Below are positions 54,293 through 62,353 of a stretch of 64,000 bases of DNA, piece after piece. This DNA comes from Giesbergeria sp. GTDB lineage: Bacteria > Pseudomonadota > Gammaproteobacteria > Burkholderiales > Burkholderiaceae_C. The number at the start of each line of letters is the position of its first letter. Position 1 is the first letter of the stretch. The translations under genes were made by a program, and so were the position numbers. The stretch covers positions 62,001 through 126,000 of the forward strand of contig NZ_JAQUCA010000008.1 of NCBI RefSeq assembly GCF_028686475.1. Reading direction: 5' to 3'. The notes under the pieces were generated by a model. The model did not search any database, was not told the DNA's origin, and was given only the letters and a program-made list of their open reading frames with translations.

Positions 54293-54703
54293 ATGGCCGC
54301 CATTACCTACCCTCTGGGCCATAAGAGTAAAAGCACCCCGGCCCCAAGCGCTACCGAAGTGCTGGCGCAGGCCCAAGCCTTGGGCGTGGTGCTGGCCTTA
54401 TCCGATGGCGAACTTCGCGCCCGTGGCAACCAAGCTGGCATTGCCAAATTGGCGCAACATATCCGCAACTGCAAGCCTGAATTGGTAGAGCTACTGGCAC
54501 CGCTTACTGTGGCCCCAGACCCGGCAAAGCCCTTGCCCAAGTTCCACGCGGCCCAGCCGTGGTGCGCCCTAGACCGTGAGTTCCAAGCCCACTATTGGCA
54601 GTGCCCGGCGTGCAAGGCTGGTGGGCGAACCCGTGGCCCGCTATGCCCTACCGGCGAACAACTGCAACAGGCAGTTGACAACGCCATGAGTAAGCGCCGA
54701 TAG
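54293..54703 (+). CDS. TubC N-terminal docking-domain-like protein
   Basis: The 136-residue protein has 'ATEVLAQAQALGVVLALSDGELRARGNQAGIAKLAQHIRNCKPELVELLA' (only the pattern is diagnostic), matching the TubC N-terminal docking fold often found at the start of proteins of integrative elements. A C-terminal 'CPACKAGG...C' suggests a small zinc-binding site. Its usual place is a replication or regulatory gene of the mobile element; the exact role is unknown. A terminator follows. Confidence 0.6.
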   Translation: MAAITYPLGHKSKSTPAPSATEVLAQAQALGVVLALSDGELRARGNQAGIAKLAQHIRNCKPELVELLAPLTVAPDPAKPLPKFHAAQPWCALDREFQAHYWQCPACKAGGRTRGPLCPTGEQLQQAVDNAMSKRR

Positions 54704-54732
54704 CCAGCACCACCACAGAAACCCAGCACTAG

Positions 54733-54754
54733 CCCGCCTAGAGCGGGTTTTTTT
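54733..54754 (+). terminator. terminator after the TubC-like ORF
   Basis: CCCGC-CTAGA-GCGGG hairpin followed by T7. The bases from here to 54953 show no gene. Confidence 0.85.
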
Positions 54755-54953
54755 GCGCCAGTTCATACCGGAAGCGGCTGGCATTAAGCAACCGGCCCAA
54801 GTGGTGCCACTGTTGGTAAAGGCCGCCTAAGCCGCAAGACCCCCAGCGCCAGCAAAGGCAAGCCAGCCCAAACCGTGCCTTTTCTGGTGCTTTTCCCCCC
54901 CCATGCCGCCCAGCCCCTAACCGACGTGGGGATGGTTGCGCGTGGCGTTCCAT

Positions 54954-54973
54954 GTATAGCAAAATGGCTATAC
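54954..54973. promoter_or_regulatory. palindromic operator of the HTH gene
   Basis: GTATAGC-AAAATG-GCTATAC is a perfect 7-bp inverted repeat that ends one base before the ATG of the HTH gene, as expected for an autoregulated antitoxin. Binding would block initiation or translation start. Confidence 0.7.
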
Positions 54974-54974
54974 G

Positions 54975-55253
54975 ATGAAAACATTGCAGCAACTCAAAAG
55001 CCAAATGCTGGCCAGCCCCGAAACCCGTAAGGCATACGACGCTATGGGGGATGAGTTTGGCATGGCCCGTGAACTGATAGCCGCCCGCGCCCGTGCTGGC
55101 CTAAGCCAAGCGGACGTGGCCCAGCGCATGGGCACTACCCAAAGTGCAGTAGCCCGGCTAGAGAGTGGCCAGCGCCCACCATCGTTGCGTAGCGTGCAAC
55201 GCTATGCCCAAGCCATTGGATGCCGTGCTGTGGTGCGATTGGAGTACGCCTAG
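54975..55253 (+). CDS. HTH XRE-family antitoxin-like protein (HigA type)
   Basis: 92-residue protein with a C-terminal helix-turn-helix domain: 'ARELIAARARAGLSQADVAQRMGTTQSAVARLESGQRPPSLRSVQRYAQAIG' (about 29-80; only the pattern is needed). The N-terminal 'SPETRKAYDAMGDEF' matches HigA-type antitoxins encoded after a RelE-like toxin. No toxin gene lies upstream (the 220 bases there are non-coding), so it is an orphan regulator or antitoxin. Confidence 0.85.
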   Translation: MKTLQQLKSQMLASPETRKAYDAMGDEFGMARELIAARARAGLSQADVAQRMGTTQSAVARLESGQRPPSLRSVQRYAQAIGCRAVVRLEYA

Positions 55254-55324
55254 CCTGTTTGGCCGTGGCCTTTTCTGGTGCATCCCTGCCCAAAACCAAC
55301 ACCCTAGCCCCAAAAAGTTAAACT

Positions 55325-55603
55325 GTGTACAACCTTTGGAGCAACACCATTCACACTTCTACCCTTCGCACTGTGGGCGGTTCTATCGCCCTGACCATCC
55401 CGCAAAAGCTGGCGCGTGCCTTGGGCTTGCACGCTGGCGACACGGTCAACCTAGATGCCGAGCATGGCCGCCTTGTTGTTGCACCAGTGGCCCGCCGTAG
55501 CTACACCCTAGAGCAAGTGCTGGCCATGCAAGGGGAGGCACCGCTGGTGATAGATACCGACTGGGACACCATGCCAGCCACAGGCCGGGAGGTAGCACTG
55601 TGA
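55325..55603 (+). CDS. AbrB/MazE-family antitoxin
   Basis: 92-residue protein (GTG start) with a swapped-hairpin AbrB/MazE domain: 'TLRTVGGSIALTIPQKLARALGLHAGDTVNLDAEHGRLVVAP' (about residues 13-54, core 'GGSIALTIPQKLA') and an acidic C-terminal tail that would bind the toxin. It overlaps the downstream MazF-like gene by four bases (GTGA), the usual antitoxin-toxin layout. Confidence 0.83.
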   Translation: MYNLWSNTIHTSTLRTVGGSIALTIPQKLARALGLHAGDTVNLDAEHGRLVVAPVARRSYTLEQVLAMQGEAPLVIDTDWDTMPATGREVAL

Positions 55604-55854
55604 GGGCTTTTGAGCGTGGCGACATCGTGGCCCTGACCTTTGACCCCACTTTAGGCCGGGAGCAGCAAGGCCACCGCCCGGCGCTGGTGCTAACCCCACA
55701 AGCCTTTAACCGCTTGGGCCTGATAGGCGTATGCCCTATTACCCAAGGCGGACAGGGTGCCCGTGCTGTGGGTATGGCGGTATCGCTTACGGGTGCTGGT
55801 GTGCCCTTGCTGCACAGCTACCCGGTATTCGACGGGTTGCCATCCTCTACTTGA
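55600..55854 (+). CDS. MazF/PemK-like toxin, C-terminally shortened
   Basis: The 84-residue GTG-start protein begins 'FERGDIVALTFDPTLGREQQGHRPALVLTP', the N-terminal half of MazF/ChpB-type endoribonucleases including 'GHRPALVL', then 'LGLIGVCPITQG'. Family members are about 110 residues; the last strands and helix, including the conserved 'DxVrtlDw' region, are missing and are not found in other frames downstream. It is therefore probably an inactive or altered toxin. Confidence 0.7.
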   Translation: MRAFERGDIVALTFDPTLGREQQGHRPALVLTPQAFNRLGLIGVCPITQGGQGARAVGMAVSLTGAGVPLLHSYPVFDGLPSST

Positions 55855-56090
55855 GGCGTGCCATTGCTTGCAGGCATTGCCATTGCCTGCCACGCCAGAG
55901 CCACCACGCCCGGCTATCTGCACTGGCGCGCCAGTTGGCAAAGGCAGGCCACTTAGATGGCCGTGCCCGTGGTACTGCTAAACTGCCAACCCCATAACCG
56001 ACAACCATGTTGCATCCATGCCACGCACTCAAAAAAAGCAAGCTATCAAAATCATAGCGCCTAAACATGGGGCAATTGGAATCCCAAACA
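55855..56090. other. no gene seen
   Basis: About 236 bases between the shortened toxin and the right repeat cluster contain only short ORFs without recognisable features. They may include the displaced end of the toxin gene. Confidence 0.5.
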
Positions 56091-56128
56091 CGGGGAACAA
56101 AACCAAAACCGGGGAATAAATCGGGGAA
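56091..56128 (+). repeat. right CGGGGAA repeat cluster
   Basis: CGGGGAA occurs at 56091, 56110 and 56122. The last two repeat the 12-base spacing and flanks of the left pair (CCGGGGAAnnnnnCGGGGAA). Confidence 0.6.
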
Positions 56129-56142
56129 TAAATTCGGGTTTT

Positions 56143-56159
56143 TTGACTGTTTTCATTGG
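56143..56159 (+). repeat. right direct repeat (candidate attR core)
   Basis: TTGACTGTTTTCATTGG, same orientation as the left repeat at 52250. Chromosomal genes resume after it. Confidence 0.55.
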
Positions 56160-56194
56160 TGAATTGGGTTCCCGCCATGCCATTAAATAGAATC

Positions 56195-56234
56195 AAGCCC
56201 GCCAACTACACCTTGTTAGTTTGCGGGCTTTTTT
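56195..56234 (+). terminator. terminator, probably original tRNA-Ser terminator
   Basis: AAGCCCGC...AACTA / TTAGTT...GCGGGCTT stem followed by T6. No gene directly upstream needs it now, which fits displacement from tRNA-Ser by the inserted element. The 168 bases from here to the DUF2788 ATG show no further gene. Confidence 0.8.
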
Positions 56235-56402
56235 ATGCTTGGCCCCCGGCAGCATGGCTATCGGCTTGGGTGCTAAAAAATCCGGTGTGTCATGCAATAG
56301 GTGGCAAAAATGGACGTGCTAGGTACGCCACCAAAGCAAAGGGTGCCATGCACTCTAAGCTCTACCTCCTTGGTGTCTGGCCAAGGCTTCACGCGCAAAT
56401 TG

Positions 56403-56615
56403 ATGATTTTTGGCTTGAGCGAAGAGCAAATCGCCGATTTTTTCCTGACCTACGGCGTAGGGGCGTTCATTTTGCTGATGTTGTTCATCATTGGGCAATT
56501 GGCATGGCAGTCTAAGGCGGGCAAGTTTGGCACCATGATTATGTTTATTGGCTTGGGGCTGGGCATTCTGGGCTTTGTGGCCAAAATCGTGTTGCAATCC
56601 ATACTAGAGCGCTGA
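56403..56615 (+). CDS. DUF2788 small membrane protein
   Basis: 70-residue protein from the ATG at 56403: 'GLSEEQIADFFLTYGVGAF' then two transmembrane helices with 'FIIGQLAWQSKAGKFGT' between them, matching DUF2788. Function unknown. The track ORF from 56301 includes an unlikely 34-codon extension. Confidence 0.82.
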   Translation: MIFGLSEEQIADFFLTYGVGAFILLMLFIIGQLAWQSKAGKFGTMIMFIGLGLGILGFVAKIVLQSILER

Positions 56616-56634
56616 GCAGGCACAGCGCTTACGT

Positions 56635-57972
56635 TCAGGCGCTAGGCGGGTCTAGCACCCCCAAACCTGCGGCGGTGCCACTGCGTACCGCCCCTTCTAG
56701 GGTGGCGGGGTAGGGGCCAGCGATGTAGTCGCCACAAGCCCACAGGCCATTGGCAATTTGGCGTGCTGGCCGCTGCAAACCTGGAGTACAGGCAAAGGTG
56801 GCGCGTTTTTCAATCACGGTTTGCACGGGCAGCAGCCCGGCCAAACCCAACTCGCGCTCGGCTTGCGCCAATACTTGTGCTTCTAGGCTGCTGCGGTCGC
56901 CTTGGCTGGCACTGGCCACAAAGGCCAATAAGCCCGCCGGGCCGCCCAATTGCCCTCGGTCAAAAACAAACTGTGCTGGCCCATGCAAATGGCTACGCAA
57001 AGCCAGCATAGGGGCAGACAACACCGCCCCAGAGGGACGCTCTTCTGGCAGCGGCAACTGGGCATACACGGTGGCAATGGCCTGAAATTGCAGCGCCTGC
57101 GCGCTGGCGGCCCAATCACACAGCGGTATCACCATCGGACGCGGCGCGGTCTGGACGCAATGCGACACCAAACGGGCCGCTTCGGTATTGGAGCAGGCCA
57201 GCACCACGGCATCAAACGGCGTGCCGTTGATAAGCCAGCGTCCACTCTGCGGCATGGCATTGAGGGTGCGCGCGCGCACACCGGTACGCACGATGGAGCC
57301 TTGGCCACGCAACCAACGCGCCGCCGCCTCTGGGAAGACTTCGCCCAAATTAACGCGCGGCAACAACAGATTGGAGCCACCCGGCCCGCTAAATAAACTG
57401 TCTTGCAGCACGCGCAAAAACACTTGGCCGCTGGCCTGCGCTGCCGGGGTATTGAGTGCCGCTACACACAGCGGGTCAATAAACTCGTCGATAAGGCGTT
57501 GCGGCAAGCTGGCGCACAAATCGGCCACCGTGTCCTGTGCATCACAACGAAAGCGCTTGAGCTGCCACTTGAGCGCCGCGCGCAGCAGCGCCAGCCGCTC
57601 TGAGCGTGTCCAGCCGGTGGCACGGGCAATGGCCACCAAGGCATCCCAAGGCGGGGGCAGGCGCGGCCATTGCAGCCCGCTGCCATCGGCAAAACGCAAG
57701 GCCAGTGGCAGGCGCAGCAGCGCGACATCCATGTCCACGCCCACATGGCGCATCAGGCGCAGCGATTCGGTATAGGCACCAATCAGAATATGCTGGCCGT
57801 TGTCTAGCACCAACGGCGCTGCATCGCTGCCGCCGTGGGCCACAATAGCCCGCGCCCGGCCACCAATGACGCGCGCCGCCTCCAGCACCGTGGCCCGATG
57901 TCCGGCCTGCACCACGGCCACCGCAGCCGCCATGCCCGCCCAACCGCCCCCAATAATGGCAATTTTTTTCAC
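56635..57972 (-). CDS. hpnE: hydroxysqualene dehydroxylase HpnE
   Basis: FAD-dependent amine-oxidase-fold enzyme of 445 residues that reduces hydroxysqualene to squalene. 'KIAIIGGGWAGMAAAVAVVQAGHRATVLEAARVIGGRAR' type Rossmann start (about 2-40) and 'LDNGQHILIGAYTESLRLMRHVG' are HpnE-typical, and the C-terminal 'WACGDYIAGPYPATLEGAVRSGTAAG' binds FAD. A GTG at 57972 overlapping the hpnD stop (GTGA) is chosen over the track start at 58008. Final step of squalene formation, a hopanoid precursor. Confidence 0.92.
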   Translation of the reverse strand: MKKIAIIGGGWAGMAAAVAVVQAGHRATVLEAARVIGGRARAIVAHGGSDAAPLVLDNGQHILIGAYTESLRLMRHVGVDMDVALLRLPLALRFADGSGLQWPRLPPPWDALVAIARATGWTRSERLALLRAALKWQLKRFRCDAQDTVADLCASLPQRLIDEFIDPLCVAALNTPAAQASGQVFLRVLQDSLFSGPGGSNLLLPRVNLGEVFPEAAARWLRGQGSIVRTGVRARTLNAMPQSGRWLINGTPFDAVVLACSNTEAARLVSHCVQTAPRPMVIPLCDWAASAQALQFQAIATVYAQLPLPEERPSGAVLSAPMLALRSHLHGPAQFVFDRGQLGGPAGLLAFVASASQGDRSSLEAQVLAQAERELGLAGLLPVQTVIEKRATFACTPGLQRPARQIANGLWACGDYIAGPYPATLEGAVRSGTAAGLGVLDPPSA

Positions 57973-58808
57973 ATCCGCCCCAAGGCTTGGACTTTCCAAG
58001 CCAGCCAAAATTTACGCAGTGGTGTCAGGCTGATGCGCTGGTGCAGCACCTGAAAGTTTTCGTCTTCAATTTCGCGCAGCAGAGTGCGGTAGATGCTGGC
58101 CATCATCAGGCCGGGCTTTTGCGCGCGCCGGTCTGCGGCGGGCAACAGGGCCAAGGCTTCGTCATAGAGGCGATGCGCCCGTTCGGCCTGGAAGCGCATC
58201 AGTGCGGTAAAGCGTTCAGAATATTCGCGCTTGATGATTTCGTGCGCTTTGACATCAAATTGCTGCATATCATTGACTGGCAGATAAATGCGCCCGCGCA
58301 GGGCATCCTCGCCCACATCGCGCAAAATGTTGGTCAATTGCAACGCTTGGCCCAAACGATGGGCATATTGCGTGGTAGCTGGGTCGGTTTGGCCAAAAAT
58401 TTGTGCCGCCACTTCGCCCACAATACCCGCTACCAAATGGCAATAGCGCTGCAAGCCCGCATAGTCTAAATAACGGGTTTGGTCTAAATCCATCAGGCAG
58501 CCCTCAATCACGGCTTGCAAATGGCGCTGCTCCATCTGATAACTGGCCGCGTGGGGCATCAGGGCCTGCATCACGGGGTGGCTGGGCTGGCCTTGAAAGG
58601 CGCGCTGCACCTCGGCTTGCCACCACACCAGCTTGTTGCGCGCCACAGCGGGGTCAGAGACCTCATCGACCACATCATCGACTTCGCGACAAAAGGCATA
58701 AAACGCGGTAATGGCTGCCCGCCGTGCTGGGGGCAGGAACAGAAAAGCGTAATAGAAACTGCTGCCCGAAGCGGCAGCTTTTTGTTGGACGTACTGTTCC
58801 GGATTCAT
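57969..58808 (-). CDS. hpnD: presqualene diphosphate synthase HpnD
   Basis: Trans-isoprenyl diphosphate synthase-fold enzyme of 279 residues from the ATG at 58808. It condenses two farnesyl-PP molecules to presqualene-PP. 'AITAFYAFCREVDDVVDE' holds the first Asp-rich motif (about residues 32-49), 'YCHLVAGIVGEVAAQIFG' the conserved centre and 'LTNILRDVGEDALRGRIYLP' the second Asp-rich motif. It overlaps hpnE by four bases; hpnC is 3.5 kb away beyond two unrelated genes. Confidence 0.93.
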   Translation of the reverse strand: MNPEQYVQQKAAASGSSFYYAFLFLPPARRAAITAFYAFCREVDDVVDEVSDPAVARNKLVWWQAEVQRAFQGQPSHPVMQALMPHAASYQMEQRHLQAVIEGCLMDLDQTRYLDYAGLQRYCHLVAGIVGEVAAQIFGQTDPATTQYAHRLGQALQLTNILRDVGEDALRGRIYLPVNDMQQFDVKAHEIIKREYSERFTALMRFQAERAHRLYDEALALLPAADRRAQKPGLMMASIYRTLLREIEDENFQVLHQRISLTPLRKFWLAWKVQALGRM

Positions 58809-58925
58809 GGGTGGGGATTGTCCCATGATGCGCGTTAGCTGGGATAGGCGCTATCGGGCGCTATCATCGCTGTCCGCTGAGCTTGTTTGTGCCGCCTTGT
58901 ACCGTTTCCTCTTTTTTGTCGCTCC

Positions 58926-60572
58926 ATGTTCAATAACCTGCGTATCACCCAGCGCTTTATTCTCATTTTGTTTGCTTACTGGATTTCATTTTCGGCAGTA
59001 GTTGGTGTCAGCTTGCTGGGTTTGATGTCGGCGCGCGATAGCCTGCGCCTGATTCATGACCAAGCCATGCAGCGCGCCCTGCTGGCCGAAGAGTCGATGA
59101 ATGCCACGGTGCAAAACCGCTTGCAGGTGTTGTTGGCGTTCCAACATGCGCCCGATAACCCCTTGGCAGCGGTGCATGACCATCCTACCAACATCCACTT
59201 GGATGCCATTGCCGACACACGCGTCAAGGCCAATGCCACCAACAAGGCGATGGAAGAGAACATTACCGACCCCGAAGAGCGCAAACTGTACGACAGCACC
59301 AAACCGATTCGTGCGGCGTGGCGTACCAAATTGGATGAAACAACCAGCGCTATTCGCAGTGGCAACTACAGCGCCGAAGTATTAGAGCGTTTTTTAGCGG
59401 CCAGCCGCACCGAGGGCGAGGCCGTAGTGCAGTCAATGGGGGCCTTCCGCGATTACCAAGTCAACAAAGGCAAGCAAGCCTACCAAGAGGCACAAGAACA
59501 CTATGAGCGGGCTTTATGGGTGTTTGGCCTGACCACTGCGCTGGGGGGCATTCCGGCAACATTTTTGGCCCTGACCCTGCTAGGGCGTATGCGTTCAGGC
59601 TTTAGCATGGCGATTGATACCGCCCACGAAATTGCAGGCAACAATTTATCGCGCCCCGTGCCCCATGCGGGCCATGATGAAATTGGCACCCTGCTGGGCC
59701 AAATGGAGACCATGCGTAGCAACCTACACCACATCATCAGCCAAGTGCGCCAAGGGGCCAATGCCATTGCCGGTTCGGCCTCCGAGGTGGCCACGGGCAC
59801 GCACGATTTATCCGAGCGCACCGAATCGCAAGCCAGCTCCTTGCAACAAACCGCCTCGGCCACCGAGCAGCTTTCGGGCACGGTGCAACACAATGCCGAC
59901 AATGCCAGCCAAGCCAATCAATTGGCCTCTGCGGCCACAGGCATCGCGCAACGTGGCGGCACCGTGGTAGCGCAGGTGGTCGATACGATGGAGGCCATCA
60001 ATTCCTCATCGCGCAAAATTGTGGACATCATTGGCGTGATTGATGGCATCGCTTTTCAGACCAATATTTTGGCGCTCAATGCCGCCGTAGAAGCCGCCCG
60101 CGCGGGCGAGCAAGGCCGGGGCTTTGCTGTGGTGGCCGCCGAAGTACGTAATTTGGCCGGACGCAGCGCCCAAGCCGCCAAAGAGGTGCGCGCTCTGATT
60201 ACCGATTCGGTGGACAAGGTGGGCGTGGGCAGCAGCCAAGTGTCGCAAGCCGGGGCCACCATGCAAGAAATCGTCGCGGGCATCCAGCGCGTATCCGACA
60301 TCGTGGGCGAAATCGCCTCGGCCAGTGTGCAACAGTCGTCAGGTTTGGCGCAAATTAACCAAGCGGTAGCGCAACTCGATGGCGTAACCCAGCAAAATGC
60401 TGCTTTGGTCGAGCAAACTTCGGCTGCTTCTAGTGCTTTGCAAGAGCAGGCGCACCAATTGGCCACGCTGGCGGCTTCGTTTACCCTGGAGTCGGGCAGC
60501 AGCAGCCACAGTGCCAGGCCAATGCCATCGCCGGTAGCCCCACGAGCCTCTGTGGCTTTATTGGGGCGCTAA
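58926..60572 (+). CDS. methyl-accepting chemotaxis protein
   Basis: Transmembrane chemoreceptor of 548 residues from the ATG at 58926. It has TM1 (about 10-32), a periplasmic four-helix-bundle-like sensing domain (about 35-190), TM2 ('VFGLTTALGGIPATFLALTLL', about 200-220), HAMP ('IAGNNLSRPVPHAGHDEIGTLLGQM'), and a signalling domain with the hairpin tip 'DGIAFQTNILALNAAVEAARAGEQGRGFAVVAAEVRNLA' (conserved pattern). No CheR-binding pentapeptide is seen at the C-terminus. Ligand unknown. Confidence 0.93.
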   Translation: MFNNLRITQRFILILFAYWISFSAVVGVSLLGLMSARDSLRLIHDQAMQRALLAEESMNATVQNRLQVLLAFQHAPDNPLAAVHDHPTNIHLDAIADTRVKANATNKAMEENITDPEERKLYDSTKPIRAAWRTKLDETTSAIRSGNYSAEVLERFLAASRTEGEAVVQSMGAFRDYQVNKGKQAYQEAQEHYERALWVFGLTTALGGIPATFLALTLLGRMRSGFSMAIDTAHEIAGNNLSRPVPHAGHDEIGTLLGQMETMRSNLHHIISQVRQGANAIAGSASEVATGTHDLSERTESQASSLQQTASATEQLSGTVQHNADNASQANQLASAATGIAQRGGTVVAQVVDTMEAINSSSRKIVDIIGVIDGIAFQTNILALNAAVEAARAGEQGRGFAVVAAEVRNLAGRSAQAAKEVRALITDSVDKVGVGSSQVSQAGATMQEIVAGIQRVSDIVGEIASASVQQSSGLAQINQAVAQLDGVTQQNAALVEQTSAASSALQEQAHQLATLAASFTLESGSSSHSARPMPSPVAPRASVALLGR

Positions 60573-60713
60573 TGTCTTGCCAAGTTGGCAAAAATCATGA
60601 AGCAGCTCTAGCGCCGCTGCCGTCTGGGACGGGGTGCGAGCGGGCTGCGGTCGTGCAGATTATTCATCTTAGCTGCTCATTTTGGGCCATGTGCTGATTC
60701 AGTGGGGAAATCC

Positions 60714-62327
60714 ATGTCTGTTGTTCAAATTCAAGGGCTTTCTTTTGAGGAAGCAGATAACCAAATTTTGCTGGTGGCGCTGCCCACGCCGGGGCGCGAG
60801 CCGATTGATGGCGATACCTTGCAGCACTTGCTAGAGCAAGAAGGCTATGGCGATTGCTCCATCAACCAAAACGCCCTGCACAGTGCCGCTGAGATGTGCA
60901 ATGTGCAAAAGGAGCCTTTTGGCATCGAGGTAGCACGCCGTTTGGATGCCGAGTACCAAGTGTTTGTGTCCTCCGATGGCATGAATGCCACGCTCAACAT
61001 CATTGCGCCGATTGGTGGCAAGGCGGCCAACCCCGAAGATGCTTTGCGCGCCCTGAGCAAGGCCGGTGTTACCTTTGGCATTGACCAAACCGCCATCCAA
61101 GATGCCTGCCAACGCGGCAGTTGTAGCAATGTCATCATCGCCCGTGGTCGTGATGTTTTGCATGGTGCCGATGCCCTGTTTGAAGACCTGATTCCACACA
61201 CCGTCAACCGCGAACCCAAACTCGACGAAAACGGCCTGATTGACTACCGCGAGCGCGGCGAAATCGTGGCCGTACAACCGGGCGCACCTTTGATGCGGCG
61301 CACGCCAGCCACTGCGGGCACCGATGGCCAAACCGTCAAAGGCGTGGTAGTCAAAGCCAAACCGGGCAAAGACAAGCCGTTTGCCACCGGCCTCAAAGGG
61401 GCCGAAGTCTCTGCCGAAGATGCTTGCGTGTTGGTGGCCGCCGTGGGCGGTTTGCCAGTGCGCGTCGATGCCGGAGTGAATGTAGAGCCGGTGCTGCGCT
61501 ACAAAGAAATCAACATGGCCACCGGCAATATCCACTTTGATGGCAGCGTGCATGTGACTGGCGAAGTAGTGCAAGGCATGACGGTACATGCCAGCGGCGA
61601 CATCATCGTCGATGGCATGGTGGACTCGGGCAATTTGCACGCGGGCGGCGATATTCGCATTGCGGGCGGCATTATTGGGCGCTCCAAAATTGAGGCCCAA
61701 GGTTCGGTCATGGCGCGCTTTGCCGAAGGGGTAGAGATTCGCGCTGGCACCGTGATTGCCCTGAAAGACATGGCACTCGAATGTGAACTACACGCTATCA
61801 ACCAAATCACTATCGGCACCGGTTCACGCAAAACCGGGCGTTTGGTGGGCGGCCACGCCACAGCCATGATGGCGATTCGGGTGGTCACTTTAGGCTCGGA
61901 CAAGGGCGGAACCACCAAAATCACGCTGGGGGTCAATCCGGCGCTAGATGCCGAATATGCCGCCTTGCTCAAGCGCATCGAAGAAGAAAAAGAGCAAGAA
62001 ACCCGTTTAGAGCAACTGGTCAAGCAGCTCAAAACCGCAGACCCTAAAGGGCTACTAGAGCGCGCCCGCTCCTCATGGCAACAGGCGGTGCAAGCCTGGG
62101 GCAAATCGCTCAAAGAGCGCGAAACGCTAGAAAAAGAGCTAGAAAAAGCCCGCTTGGCGCGCTTAGAGGTGGCTGTGGGCACCCAAGGCACGGTAGAAAT
62201 CAGCCTGTGCAAGCTGGTAGCGCGTTTGCGTCAAGACTTTGGCAGCGGGGCTTTTTATCTGGACGAGGGCGGCAATTTGATTTTTACCGGCCGCGATGGC
62301 AAGCCAGTGATTTTGGCACTGGGCTAA
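60714..62327 (+). CDS. FapA family protein (DUF342)
   Basis: The 537-residue protein from the ATG at 60714 contains a DUF342/FapA region: 'IPHTVNREPKLDENGLIDYRERGEIVAVQPGAPLMRRTPATAGTDGQTVKGV' (about 165-215, pattern only), 'GNIHFDGSVHVTGEVVQGMTVHASGDIIVDGMVDSGNLHAGGDIRIAGGIIG' repeats typical of a right-handed beta-helix (about 265-320), and a C-terminal coiled coil (about 415-490). FapA-type proteins are polymer-forming or associated with signalling; function here is unknown. It follows the chemoreceptor after 141 bases, which contain no gene. Confidence 0.87.
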   Translation: MSVVQIQGLSFEEADNQILLVALPTPGREPIDGDTLQHLLEQEGYGDCSINQNALHSAAEMCNVQKEPFGIEVARRLDAEYQVFVSSDGMNATLNIIAPIGGKAANPEDALRALSKAGVTFGIDQTAIQDACQRGSCSNVIIARGRDVLHGADALFEDLIPHTVNREPKLDENGLIDYRERGEIVAVQPGAPLMRRTPATAGTDGQTVKGVVVKAKPGKDKPFATGLKGAEVSAEDACVLVAAVGGLPVRVDAGVNVEPVLRYKEINMATGNIHFDGSVHVTGEVVQGMTVHASGDIIVDGMVDSGNLHAGGDIRIAGGIIGRSKIEAQGSVMARFAEGVEIRAGTVIALKDMALECELHAINQITIGTGSRKTGRLVGGHATAMMAIRVVTLGSDKGGTTKITLGVNPALDAEYAALLKRIEEEKEQETRLEQLVKQLKTADPKGLLERARSSWQQAVQAWGKSLKERETLEKELEKARLARLEVAVGTQGTVEISLCKLVARLRQDFGSGAFYLDEGGNLIFTGRDGKPVILALG

Positions 62328-62353
62328 AAACTGCCTCCTCCGCTGCTGGGGGC

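Larger units (their letters stand above)
52250..56159. mobile_element. degraded integrative element next to tRNA-Ser
   Basis: About 3.9 kb bounded by a direct repeat (TTGACTGgctTTTTCATTGG at 52250; TTGACTGTTTTCATTGG at 56143) with paired CGGGGAA motifs just inside both ends. Content is accessory: an integrase stub, an IS200/IS605-type element, short-repeat clusters, a TubC-like ORF, an HTH antitoxin, and MazE/MazF. No conjugation or packaging genes remain. Boundaries are inferred from the repeats; the tRNA-Ser 3' end itself is not clearly repeated at the right end. Confidence 0.6.
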
